A stretch of 64,000 nucleotides of DNA from Lepas anatifera (lineage: Eukaryota > Arthropoda > Thecostraca > Lepadidae): NCBI GenBank assembly GCA_034440635.1, contig JAOTON010002229.1:248001-312000 (forward strand), given 5' to 3'. The notes beneath the pieces were generated by a model. That model was not told where the DNA came from, did not search any database, and saw only the letters and a list, made by a program, of their open reading frames with translations. The stretch's first letter is position 1, and every line of letters begins with the position of its first letter. The position numbers were made by a program, and so were the translations under genes. Below, in pieces: positions 36,593 through 48,170 of the stretch.

Positions 36593-37555
36593 TTGTTATT
36601 TAATATTATAATGGTTATTGATGGCGCAGCACTTTTGGAACCACGCCTCGAAAAGAATGTGCCCGACGCTATTTTTGAAAACTGGTCCGTGTTTTTGGCT
36701 GGTGGTGTGTGGGTGCCGGTCACCGGGCATGAGTCGCTTTGACTTGCCTTTGATACTTAAATTATCGTCAAACGCTGGTGGTCCAAACTAGTTTGCGGGA
36801 TGAAATTTTAAGACGTGATGCCGGGTCTGGCCCCTTCCTGACGGGGTGTGGGCTACCCCTGCATAAATATAAAACTATGTGTTGCGAAAAGTAATGACGT
36901 TAGTGGCCTAGTTTAAGGAAGTGTTTTGATTTTTTGTGGGTAAATCTGTGGGCATTGGAGCCACATGCCACAGTATGGATATGGTGATATAACTGAATAA
37001 GTTCTTGTCTCCATCTGATGTGGGTACAATATATAGTTACTATCTGGCTTTCTGCAGGACGTGAATGATTAATAATGTGATATTCTGGGTAAGCTAGATT
37101 TGACCTGACCTTGGATGGTTAATATTGATTGGGTGATGCATATCATTGGACTGCGAAACAAGACAGCCCATGATGCCAAATATAATTTAGTCCGTTCCAA
37201 AATTATGATGTTTAACATTTACCGCTTTCACGGTGTTCTGTCTATTGACCTGGGTCTCGACTGAAATCCTAAAAACAGTGTACTCGTGGCTCTTTATTAT
37301 ACGACTTTAGATTGTAATTAGCTGTTCTTGTTATGTTTATTTTTTTTGGAGATGTGTCCTTGACCTGCACGATGTCCTGACCTGAATGACCTGACCGAAA
37401 TGTTGACGGGTTGTAAGCTCGAAACTCTACTGGGTGGCGCTGCGGGGCCGTTTTAGATTTGCGAAACCGGGGTATGGTTACCACCCCGCCCCGGCCTGCG
37501 TACTGGTACGAGTGGTCGGTGCACCACTGTAGTAGTTAGATACATGTTTGACCAC
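36593..37555. other. Intron 2, no named feature
   Basis: A short run at 37360-37400 holds three TGACCTG motifs (TGACCTGAATGACCTGACCG). Otherwise nothing is recognised. Confidence 0.4.
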
Positions 37556-37700
37556 CACCGTGGCGCAGTTGGTTAAGGCATCGGTGGTGTTGGGGTCTGG
37601 ATAAGCTGACCTCTGGCGTTTTTTGCCGCCTCCTCGGGATGGCGTACACTGGGTGTGCGCCTTGACGGGACTTCCGCCGACCACCGCGCCCTTGTTGTGG
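37556..37700 (+). mobile_element. Probable tRNA-derived SINE
   Basis: The head carries an A-box-like TGGCGCAGTTGGTTAAGGC. The next 120 bp are GC-rich with no matching copy elsewhere in the window. The B box is not clear, so the call is tentative. Confidence 0.4.
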
Positions 37701-38535
37701 GGCAGGGCTTGATTGTTTAAATGATTCCGGTGGTGGCACGCCGGGCACGGCCTCGCCGCGGTCCGGGCAGTCTGTTCCGCCGGGCCCGGAAACGGGATAG
37801 CCCTACCGTCTGGTACGTGGGGCGGTGATGTGGGCGTGCGGGGATGTCCGAGGGTGCCGATAAGCGTAGCCCGCTGCGTGTACGGTGTCTGGTGTGTGTG
37901 GGCAATGTATAAAATGTTCCCGGGTGGGCGCGCAAAATATTAGAAATAAATTCTGCGCTCTTCACTTTATCCGCATCTGCGGGATCTTATCTTCCAGTCA
38001 TTACTACAGAAATGCTGCTTATCTGTGGCTTTTGTTTTTTGGGTGGAAATAATAATGTTTTATTTTTGATTAAGTTTTTGTTTCAAACTTTGATTTAGGT
38101 GGTTGCTATACTAGATAATTTTGGCTGCACAGAAATTTTTGATTCTGCTCTGTTTGTTTTGTTGTGTTTGGTGCTGACAAGCCACATGTTGTGAATATTG
38201 TTAGCAATATTTGCAATGTGTTATCTCATTGCCTATTGTCATGACCGTGGCTGGAGCACCTAAGCTTAAAGTGCATTTGCTAGCCCGCCGGAATCGACAA
38301 TAAAATTTCGGAAAGCCTTGGCAATGGTCAAACGATGACAGGCGTGCCGCTTCTTACACCGAGAGCTTTTTCGAGGCCGACACTTCCTCCTGCATCAAAG
38401 TATTGTTATTGGAAAATTTGTGGACGTCCGTAGTAAATTCCAACATAGACATAGCTAAAATAGACCTTTGTGAAAGTATATCAGTTCTTTGTCCGTTTCT
38501 TACGGCACAATAATTGCCATCAGGAGTCTGCTTTG
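37701..38535. other. Intron 2, no named feature
   Basis: GC-rich to 37960, then AT-rich. Nothing recognised. Confidence 0.4.
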
Positions 38536-39567
38536 TTAACCCTCGCCCCACCGGAGGTCCAGCGCCACCTTCGCCCCACGGGGGGCCATCGATGGCCCCT
38601 CCCTCTAACTCCGAAAATATGGGCGTTAGCGCAAATCTGCAAAGTGCAATAGAAAGCTCGCGTGAATTAAGTAAGAAATTGCTTTACATGTTTTAGTGCT
38701 CAGGTCAATGGTTTGACCTCCAGAGGTCAAATTAGGTCAAGATCGGCTATTTTCACTCAAATATGCAATGCTTAAGCAAACTGGGCATAACTCTTATGCC
38801 ATTAGAGCTATTGAGATCTGGTAAAGTATATTTTATAGGAAATTGTCAGTCCTTTTTCCGGTATGTGAAACGTAAAGAGCTCCCGCCAGTGGTTTGACCT
38901 CCAGAGGTCACCTCGTGACCCAAGATGACCTGAGGTCACGAAAGGTCAAAAAGTGATCTTGCCGTATATCAAATGAAAGCCAGTGATGAGACAAACACGA
39001 TGGTGTTTGTTTCAGCGCTCTAGCCTAATTAGGTCAAAAGTTATTGTCAAAATACTGTTTTTGACCCCTGGTGACCTTGGATGACCTTGGAGAGGTCAAA
39101 GGGCAAATATGACCCCTGAAATCCGTGCAAAGATGTCTAAGAACGCTTTTCTGATCAAGCTGAGCATTTTTAATGGCTTTTGTGACTTTTAGATAATAAG
39201 GCAGCTTTTCCCCATGCTTTTCAATGGGAGAGGTCACCTCGTGACCTGACCTCAGGGCACGAAATCGAAAAATCCCGGATATACACGTTGTAGACCCTGG
39301 AAGGTTCATGAAGTGTAGGAAGTTTCAAATTCATCAACTTCGAAATGTAACTCTTACAGAGCTCTAAAGTTGAAGTGAGGTGACCTTGTTTGACCTCGTC
39401 TGGTGGCCTGACCTTGGATGACCCGGGGTAAAAAATTTCAGGGATGGTGGGAAAATGATGCAGTGAGAGGTAGAGCCCTCAACCGCGGCGCTGCGCCTCT
39501 TCATTTTTCTGCTATCCCGGAAAAACCTTAGGGGGCCATCGATGCCCCCCGGTGGGGCGAGGGTTAA
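38536..39567 (-). mobile_element. TTAA-type MITE, family A, complete (A8)
   Basis: TTAA at both ends, doubled right arm at the low coordinate, GGGGCCATCGATGGCCCC palindrome, and left arm ending CGGTGGGGCGAGGGTTAA. It is very similar to the copies at 29397 and 41515. Confidence 0.88.
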
Positions 39568-39640
39568 GACGGCATCTTGTTTGGGACAACATATATAGAC
39601 ACAAACAATTTTAAAAACAATGATCTCTAACATTGGAATT
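39568..39640. repeat. Flank shared with the A6 copy
   Basis: About 70 bp after the TTAA (GACGGCATCTTGTTTGGGAC, then ACATATATAGACACAAAC and on) are almost identical to 30410-30480, with one substitution seen. The flanks on the other side of the two elements are unrelated. Confidence 0.85.
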
Positions 39641-39750
39641 GTCATCATCTCAAAATAGATGGCAGCATGCCTATTTTTGTTTCAAGAACTTTCGCAAGAT
39701 GTGTAAAAATTTATCTAGATCTTCTAAAAGCCAGGTTACATTCTGGTTTT

Positions 39751-39787
39751 GATGGTCATCGATGGCCCCCCGTTGGGGCGAGGGTTA
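39751..39787 (-). repeat. Solo left end of a family A MITE
   Basis: Only the palindrome (GGTCATCGATGGCCCCCC) and the terminal repeat GTTGGGGCGAGGGTTAA are present. Confidence 0.7.
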
Positions 39788-40121
39788 AGAAATCAAGACA
39801 TTCATTATAGATGACAATGTAAAAAAGTAGTGGCATCTCTAGTTTGTTTCGAGCCCCCCTCTCCACACCTACGGTTCATAATGCATAAACCATGCACCTC
39901 GAGGAAGGCTAGTGACTCGAATAGTTTGTCAGCAGGCATAAGGACCCGGTGTGAGGTAGAGCTGAGGGTGTAAAATTAATTTTCAAAAAATAAATATCAG
40001 GCCGACATACATAAAATCAAGCAAAATACAACATGGAAAGAGAAAACATGGGCGGGGAGTGTAAAACCAGATCACTGAAAGATCATTCTTCGGATTTAAA
40101 TTATATGTGATATTGGCATGT
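39788..40121. other. Intron 2, no named feature
   Basis: Nothing recognised. Confidence 0.4.
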
Positions 40122-40228
40122 TAGGGATTTCGGGAAATCCCTGAAAAGCATTCAGGTAGTTCGCGAAATCACTGAATTTTCAATGAGTTCGCGAAATCCC
40201 TAGGGAGTTCGCGAAATCCCCGATTTCG
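40122..40228. repeat. Cluster of palindromic TTCGCGAA sites, cluster 2
   Basis: Four copies, the first being GGATTTCGGGAAATCC and the other three of the form AGTTCGCGAAATC. The same unit as 35785-35940. Confidence 0.8.
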
Positions 40229-41514
40229 TACTTTCCTTGTAACACATACATGTATTTCACATTACAATAAGCATCAAACCATCTGCATGAGCATCAATAT
40301 CTCATGCCATTAGTAGCTTTAAACTCATGTCATTAGTAGCTTTTGGCTAATTGTGTACAATTAAACAAGTTTATCACGGTGTTATCCTGGTTTTCCGTTC
40401 AGTTGGTTTCGATCTGTCCCTGTTCAGTGCCAGCAAAATATTTATTGACTTACCATCAGCTCGGCACCTGAGGTCACTTCCACAGCAGGGGCAATCAATG
40501 GCGTTCAAAGGAAAAATCTGGAAATTTTTCGACTTGGGAACGGTGTGTATGAAAACCTCAACCCCCAGGAGACAATTGCTATATTTAAACAGAATGTGGG
40601 ACTTCATAATGGATTGGAACTGATAAAGCCATGTGATAGATCATGTCGAGAAACCACTCGGCCGAAATTTAATTTGCCAAAATTTACCCTTCGTGGAGAA
40701 TAAGGGTATAATATTACCGCCTACCTACCCCTGCCCTTTTGGTCACGTGGTATGAATAAAACTTAGGAACGTGACCTAATACTCAGGCCCAATGCGAGGA
40801 CAACTATTTTTTGCTTGAAACTCTTTAAAACCCACGTACCAGTCGGACTAGCCTTCGTTGCTGGCGACTATACATACGTAAAAATAGTTTTTTTCATTGG
40901 TCAGTTTGAAATGTGAGAGATGTTATGATATATAAAAAACTGAAGTCTATAAGCGCAAGTTTGGTTCCTAATAATAACCTGTTTTAGCTAAACACCCTTC
41001 ATTTGTTTTCATATTCTGGTTCAGGGTATTACCAGATATTACATCAATTTGACGTTACGCAATGTGGAGCCCTTCTTATATCTAACAGAGCAAAATCAGA
41101 TAGAACACATTATTAAGAGCAAGGTGCCATGGTCCCCCACAAAAGGACAAAACTCTGGCAAATTTTCAAATAAAAAAGTTTTTACGATTTCTCCCGAGTT
41201 TCCCCCTCCTCCTGTAACAGCGTTTCTTCGTCCACCCCTGGCAGAAATAAGATCATATCCATTATTTTCAATGCAAATTGTGCCTAAAAACCGCTACAGT
41301 TTTGAATTGCACCGAGGTACCATATTCTATTCAAAAGCGAGGCTAAGTAATCGGCCAATATTCTATCTCGTAACAGTGACCCGGTATTGCCGCCTTCTGG
41401 GCAGGCATCATGTCACGTGGCTCACTTTTTATGATTTATCTCTGATTTGTTTTCTATTGAATATGCGGTGGTTTTAGAAGATAATTTCTGGGCTTTTATA
41501 AACTTCCAGTTGCC
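40229..41514. other. Intron 2, no named feature
   Basis: A 142-codon plus-strand frame (41049-41477) has no recognised domain. Nothing else is seen. Confidence 0.4.
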
Positions 41515-42514
41515 TTAACCCTCGCCCCACCGGGGGCCACCGATGGCCCCCTAAGGTTTTTCCGGGATAGCAGAAAAACGACGGGGCGCAGCACCGCGGT
41601 TGAGGACTCTACCTCTCACTGCATCCTTTTCCCACCATCCCTGAAATTTTTTACCCCGGGCCACCCAAGGTCAGGTCACCAGAGGAGGTCAACCAAGGTC
41701 ACCTCACTTCAGCTTTGGAGCTCTGTAAGAGCTACATTTCTAAGTCGATCGATTTGAAACTTCCTACACTTTATGGCCCCTTCAGGTCTAGAAGGTGTGT
41801 ATCTGGGATTTTTCTATTTTATGCCCTGAGGTCAGGTCACGAGGTGACCTCTCCCATTGAAAAAGCATGGGGAGAAGCTGTCTTATGATCTAAAAGTCAC
41901 AAAAGCGATTGAAAATGCTCAGCTTGATCAAAAAGCGTTCTTGGACCCTCTTTCACGGATTCCAGGGGCCATATTTGTCCTTTGACCTCTTCAAGGTCAT
42001 CCAAGGTCATCAGGGGTCAGAAACAGTATTTTGGCAATAACTTTTTACCTAATTAAGCTAGAGCGCTGAAACAAACAGCATCGTGTTTGTCTTGTCACTA
42101 GCTTGCATTTGATATACAACAAGATTACTTTCTGACCTTTCGTGACCTCAGGTCATCTTAGGTCACGAGGTGACCTCTGGAGGTCAAACCACTGGCGGGA
42201 GGCCGATACGTTTCACATACCGGAAAAAGGACTGACAATTTTCTATCAAATGTATATTACCAGATCTCAATAGCTCTAATGGCATAAGAGTTATGCCCAG
42301 TTTGCTTAAGCATTGCATATTTGAGTGAAAATAGCTGATCTTGACCTAATTTGACCTCTGGAGGTCGAACCATTGACCTGAGCACTAAAACATGTGAAGT
42401 AATTTCTTACTGAATTCACGCAAGCTTTCTATTGCACTTTGCAGATTTGCGCTAACGCCAATATTTTCGGAGTTAGAGGGGGCCATCGATGGCCCCCGGT
42501 GGGGCGCGGGTTGA
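41515..42514 (+). mobile_element. TTAA-type MITE, family A (A9)
   Basis: It starts TTAACCCTCGCCCCACCG and ends GGGGCGCGGGTTGA, the last TTAA mutated to TTGA. The right arm has lost its second terminal repeat; only one remains after the full palindrome. Confidence 0.86.
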
Positions 42515-42520
42515 ACTAGG

Positions 42521-43318
42521 TTAAACTGCGCCTGACCGGGGATCTGGCGCCACCTTCGCCCCACCGGGGGCCATCAATAGCCCCCTCTAACTCCGAAAAT
42601 ATGGGGGCTAGTGCAAATCTGCGAAGTGCATTAGAAAGTTCGTGTGAATTTAGTGGGAAATCAATTTGAATAATTAAGCGCTCAGGTCAATTTTTTTACC
42701 TCCAGAGGCCAAGTTAGGTCACGATAGGCTATTTCCACTGTACTATGCAATGCTTAAGCAAACACTGGACATAGCTCTCCTGCAGTCAGAGCTATTGCAA
42801 TCTGGTAAAGTAAATCTGATAGGAAAATACCAGATATTTTTCTGCTATGTGGAATATGATGACCTCCCGCCGGTGGTTTGATCTCCAGAGGTCACCATGT
42901 GACCTTATATGACCTGAGGTCACAAAAGCTCGGAAAGTGGCATTGCCGCATATTGAATGAAAGCCAGGCACAAGCCATACACAATGACGTTTATTTCAGT
43001 GGTTTAGCTTAATTAGGTCAAAAGTTATCGTCAAAATACTGTTTTTAGCCCCTGGTGACCTATGACGACCTCAGATATGCCAAAGGGAAAATATTGCCCC
43101 TGGAATGCGTGAAAGGGTGTCCAAGAACGTTTTTCTGAGCATTTTCTTAATCATTTTCGTGACTTTTAGATCATAAGACAGCTTTTCCCATGCTTTTCCA
43201 ATGGAAAAGGTCACCTTGTGACCTGACCTCAGATGACGAAGTCGAAAAATCCCGGATGTAAATTCTGTGTATCCTGGAGGGGTCATGAAATGTAGGAATT
43301 TTTAAATCGATCGGCTCA
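42521..43318 (-). mobile_element. Family A MITE, left end truncated (A10)
   Basis: It begins TTAAACTGCGCCTGACCG with the doubled right arm and a mutated palindrome, CCATCAATAG. It matches the family to about 43318, where it breaks off. It is tail-to-tail with A9, six bases apart. Confidence 0.78.
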
Positions 43319-43434
43319 GCAAAACTTACCTCAGGCCTCTGGCCACCTCCACCTTGCACTCCTCGCCTGACGACGGTCTAAGACTGAAACGTTGCATCTA
43401 CCTCATCCCACGTTTTTCGTATCCAGGATTGCCG

Positions 43435-43680
43435 ATCGGGGAGGGCACCTTCCGGCGGGGGGGCATCCGGTCCGTGGGGTGCCACTTTTGACCGGCGAAA
43501 CCTATCAGATGGGCGCAAAATCCTATCGGTGGGCGCCGATTTTCGCATCCTGGGGGGGTGGCTAGCGACATTTCAGGGGGTGCCATCGACCTTTCAGGGG
43601 GACGCCGTGACCATTTTAGGGGGCGCTGAGGGTCGATCGGGGGGGTGGCACGTGCCCCTTGCCCCCTGGATCCGCCTATG
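43435..43680 (-). repeat. Interspersed repeat H, copy 2
   Basis: The inverted match of 36345-36592, ending CTGGATCCGCCTATGA at 43667-43682. It lies about 40 bp inside intron 2 from the exon 2 donor. Confidence 0.7.
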
Positions 43681-43719
43681 ACCTCGGCATATGTCAGTGA
43701 TGGCTAGTGTGGGACTCAC

Positions 43720-43924
43720 CGACTACATCGAGCACGACCTCGTGGGAGACGGGAGGTGTGCTGCTGACTTGACAAAAGTACACCCCGGCGTCCGACCACC
43801 GCACAGAGCTGATGCGCAGACCCCAGTCGTCACTGTACGCCTGGTGAAGCGTCTGGTAGCGTGGGTCGTCGACGAACACCTCCATCCCAGCCGTCAGTAG
43901 TCGCACACCGTGACCCCACGAGAC
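43720..43924 (-). CDS. dpr: Dpr-like exon 2: second half of Ig1
   Basis: The exon is 205 nt: 68 codons plus one base. The acceptor is GTGGTTTGCAG and the donor CG|GTGAGT. It starts VSWGHGVRLLTAGMEVFV, which holds the core tryptophan and the Dpr LTAG or LTVG strand. It continues DDPRYQTLHQ, DDWGLRISSV, SDAGVYFCQVSSTPPVSH and EVVLDVV, all diagnostic of Dpr Ig1 (compare DAG.YECQVST.P..S..V.LNVV). The loop between the tryptophan and LLTAG is about two residues shorter than usual. The first 39 nt are one unit of the 50-bp minisatellite next to it, so the array has entered coding sequence. About 20 further acceptor copies lie upstream in the intron. Confidence 0.88.
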
Positions 43925-44970
43925 CTGCAAACCACCCCAGCCGTCAGTAGTCGCACACCGTGACCCCACGAGATCTGCTGAGCATCCCAGCCGTCAGCGA
44001 AGGCACGCCGTAGCCCAACGAGACCTGCAAGCTACCCCAGCCCTCAGCAGTCGCACACCGTGACCCCACGAAACCTGCAGATCCCCCAGCATTTAGCAGA
44101 GACACATTGTGACCCCACGAGACCTGCAAACCACCCCAGCAGTCAGTGAAGGCACACCGTGACCCCCGAGACCTGCAAACCACCCCAGCAGTGAGTGAAG
44201 GCACATCGTGACCTCACGAGACCTGCAAACCACCCCAGCCGTCAACGAAGGCACACCGTGACCTCACGAGACCTGCAAACCACCCCAGCAGTCAGTGAAG
44301 GTACATCGTGACCTCACGAGACCTGCAAACCACCCCAGCAGTGAGTGAAGGCACATCGTGACCTCACGAGACCTGCAAACCACCCCAGCAGTCAGTGAAG
44401 GTACATCGTGACCTCACGAGACCTGCAAACCACCCCAGCCGTCAACGAAGGCACACCGTGACCTCACGAGACCTGCAAACCACCCCAGCAGTGGTGAAGG
44501 CACATCGTGACCTCACGAGACCTGCAAACCACCCCAGCCGTCAACGAAGGCACACCGTGACCTCACGAGACCTGCAAACTACCCCAGCAGTGGTGAAGGC
44601 ACATCGTGACCTCACGAGACCTGCAAACCACCCCAGCCGTCAACGAAGGCACACCGTGACCTCACGAGACCTGCAAACCACCCCAGCAGTGAGTGAAGGC
44701 ACATCGTGACCTCACGAGACCTGCAAACCACCCCAGCCGTCAACGAAGGCACACCGTGACCTCACGAGACCTGCAAACCACCCCAGCAGTCAGTGAAGGT
44801 ACATCGTGACCTCACGAGACCTGCAAACCACCCCAGCAGTCAGTGAAGGTACATCGTGACCTCACGAGACCTGCAAACCACCCCAGCCGTCAACGAAGGC
44901 ACACCGTGACCTCACGAGACCTGCAAACCACCCCAGCAGTCAGAAGTCGGACACCGTGACCCCACGGAAC
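43886..44970 (-). repeat. 50-bp minisatellite made of the exon 2 splice acceptor
   Basis: There are about 21 units of 49-50 bp. On the minus strand each is the first 39 nt of exon 2 plus the last 11 nt of the intron (GTGGTTTGCAG), so nearly every unit ends in an AG acceptor. The units nearest the exon are diverged and mostly keep TGG in the VSW codon. Those from about 44210 on are nearly uniform and have TGA there. The distal end shows GTTCCGTGGGGTCACGG after GTTGCCTGAG. Because 50 is not a multiple of three, most alternative acceptors would shift the frame. Confidence 0.93.
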
Positions 44971-45340
44971 CCTCAGGCAACTGACCTGACGTAGCGGGGC
45001 ATGACACTTAGCCCACATGTCTGAACCTCCCCAGTGGCATGATGATAACTACCAGAAGCTGCTTGTCTTATAGGGTTATGATCAGAAGCGATCTGCTTTT
45101 ACGTCACCTTCACCATTGCAGTTGCAGGGGTCAAGTTGGTGCACCAACCTTACCAATCCCTGTACAGGTTGATGCAAATTTGGTGCAACATTCTCACGCG
45201 ATTGACCCCTTATTGACAAGGACTTTTGCAGCAAAAAGAGGCTTCCCACTCGTTACAAGCGTTTGCAATGATACCAATGCTATGACTTTGGGTAATCAGG
45301 TTGTCTGACGCGTATTTGCATTTCACAATTAATTTTGCTT
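44971..45340. other. Intron 1, no named feature
   Basis: Nothing recognised. Confidence 0.4.
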
Positions 45341-45550
45341 TTTTGGCCGCTCATAGTCCGAATATATGGTAAATGATTACATATGGCACAATTCCACAGT
45401 CATCGGAATGATCGGAATACATTTGGACAACTGTTCATATTCCATGCTGGTGCCGTGCTGTTTTGGCCGCTCGTGGTCAGGATGTATGGTAAATAATTAA
45501 ATATGGCCCAATAACATAGTTATCAGAGTGATCGAAAGACATTTGGACTA
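45341..45550 (+). repeat. Tandem duplication, period about 120 bp
   Basis: TTTTGGCCGCTC with the next 90 bp (ATATGGTAAATGATTA, ATCGGAATGATCGGAATACA) recurs from 45461 with scattered substitutions. Confidence 0.75.
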
Positions 45551-45904
45551 TTTCATACTGTTATTTGACCTACGAGAGTAACGAGTAAAGTGGGGTCAAA
45601 GGTCGAAGGTCACATTCGGCAAAAGTAGCCTAAAATGTAGTGTATCAAATTTTGTCGTATTTATAAAAATAAAATTAACGGTGCAATGGGAAAATCTCTC
45701 AGACGCCAATAAACGCCACCAAAGTTAAGCATTGTTGAAACAGCTGATAACGTTCAGAAGAGTCCGCCTGCGTTCACCGAAGGCCTACTAAATCAAAGTA
45801 TTATTTTATACATATGTCTCACACCAACGCTAGGTCCGTGGAAACGCAGCACAAAGTATAAAAAAATGGTTTCGATGTGTCAGGAATTGACATCATAGCT
45901 CAAT

Positions 45905-46052
45905 GACCTGATTTGACCTAATTTTCTTTTGAAAAGATGCAAGGCGAACCATGAGCCAAGCAAAGCGGCTCGAGCCCCACTGCACCGTCGCTGAGCCATG
46001 TTCGAAAATCCTTAAGGGGCTTAAATCCCCCTTGCAAGAGCGAGGGTGAACA
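45905..46052 (-). mobile_element. Fragment of a TTAA-type MITE, left arm
   Basis: Short TGACCTGATTTGACCTAATT, then a palindrome-like GGGGCTTAAATCCCCC and a terminal-repeat remnant GCAAGAGCGAGGGTGAA. The family is uncertain and the TTAA is lost. Confidence 0.45.
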
Positions 46053-48170
46053 TGTAAAGTAAAGGCTCTTTTGCATGAGCAGGGCTACACGGGAATAAAA
46101 GCACAAACATGTAAAAACGTGGGATCACTAGCATCATGCTGGCTTAACGAAAACATGCAGGCATTACAAACATATTTGGAAGATACTTCCGTTCACCTTT
46201 GTAAACAAACACAGCCTTCAAAAATAGCCGCCTTAAAGTTTAACATCAGATCTGTCCTTTCCATGGATTTTTGGACTGAAATAGTCTTAGGTATGGAAGG
46301 GCTTCCCATCCCCTTGTCATGACAGAGTCAATTATTTATTAAATAGATGGACATTATGACTGGCAGACTTCTCAAATGCCACAAACACATTTAGCTTTAG
46401 GCAGAAGGTAGTTTGAAACGAAATGCATGGGCACTTTGGCTTGGTCCATTACGGTGATGAAGTTTTGAAGCGTTCCGCGCACGCTCTACTCGTTTTAACA
46501 AGACGGTAGTAACGTTTTATCGCCTGGCCTTGGCCGTAAGTTGACCGTACCCATCAGGCTAGCAGGTATCATTAAAATAGCAGCCCTCCGGACTTTTGGG
46601 CATGGGCGGAAAATGAAGAAAAGGACGGAAGGACGAGTCTTCTAACTAGTGAGCTGGGAGCATGTTCGCCAAAATTGTGATTGATTTTAACTGATTAATT
46701 TAAACTTCTCCATAAAGCTTGAATGGTTTAGTTTTAATAATCTGACCGACAGCATATTTTTACATTTATTTTTAGTTTTCAAATCTCAACGCTAACTGAT
46801 GGAAAAATTTCAATACTTTTTGTGAGTGAACTACCCCGTCCGGTCTTTCCTGGAGAATCATAAAGTTTCACTGCAAACCATGCTGGTCAGTGTCCTAACT
46901 GACGAATGCAAAGCTATCGCATAGCCCTACACATTGGTGACTTTTATGGAGTGGCCCACCCAGTTATCCTTCGCAGCGGGTGGTCGGCCAAATTTGATCC
47001 CTTACGTTCAATTCTAAAGGTGTCCAGAAAGTGGTGGAGTGGAGCACCACCCTATACGTTTTATAACTTTTCCCTGACCTTTCGTGTATTTTTCCTCCGA
47101 ATTCAGGTCAGTCATCCAATTTTGGGTTAAGAGGTCAGCTTCAGAGACCTCACATTGAACAAGTTACAGTCTGAAAACTCTCTACAAATCATAACTAAAT
47201 CGCCTGAACTTTACATAATGACATAAGTACACCCATGCTACAATCACATTATTCGGAACTATTTGTTTGGTGTTCTAAAGCCAGGTCAATTCAAGGACCT
47301 TATATAGAATGCTATTAATCAATTTCGAAATGTTGGCATTTCAGCAGCCATACCCCTTGAAAATTTTGGATGAAAACCTCCTGGGTGACATTAGAGGCTC
47401 AAGCGAATCGATTCTTCAAACGTCTGAAATGGCATCTGGGATTTCATAAGCAATTTTTAATAATTCAGTTTAAAACATTCAGATAGATAAAACTTGCTAC
47501 AAGTGAGCACGTTTCGACCCTAGAGGCTCATTACGGCAATCATGCACATGGATTATGATCACTGCAGAAAAGTGCGGCCAGTATGGCATTTTACTTGGAA
47601 GAAATTGGTATAGCTATGCATCTTTAACTTGATTCGAAATCCAGAGAGGATTGCAATGATAAAACGTTGATAACTACAGCTTCTCTAGTCAAATCGCTGG
47701 ATGAACAAATCGACCCTCACAGTATTGTTGCGGCACTGCTTTAGAGCAGAGGTGACATCAGCACAGACCTGATATAACCATTGTTAGCACCGCGACAGTT
47801 TCTGCTTTGGAGAGTTTCCGAATGTCCAGAAATCTTATTTTCATCTGTTATTGTAAAATAAACATAACTGAAATAGAAAAATAAGTCCCATTCTTCGGAG
47901 CCATCTTACCCCATTCGCATGATGGCGCCGAAATGCAGCCCGCATGATATTCCGGCCAGAGGGAGCTTTCTAATATTCCTGAGGTCCATTGAACTGTGGG
48001 CAACTAGCTCTTCACTGCAATGCAACAAGTATGCAAATGTTTCCATTGCATTCAAATAGTTCTGCCACGAATTTCAAAATGATAGAAGCTTTTCATGCAG
48101 GCCCTGCTAAAAAAACTGCATCTTTCATTACCTTCAGTGACTTTGTTATATTTGCCAAGAAAAATGATTA
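46053..48170. other. Intron 1, no named feature
   Basis: Two kilobases without a recognised exon or repeat. Confidence 0.4.

Noticed and set aside
44395..44709. Plus-strand frame of repeated RDLTRPANHPSRQRRHTVTS
   Set aside because: It is antisense to the 50-bp acceptor array and has no independent coding evidence.
43886..44970. CRISPR-like regular repeat array
   Set aside because: The units are continuous, with no unique spacers, and match the exon 2 boundary. The window is animal DNA.
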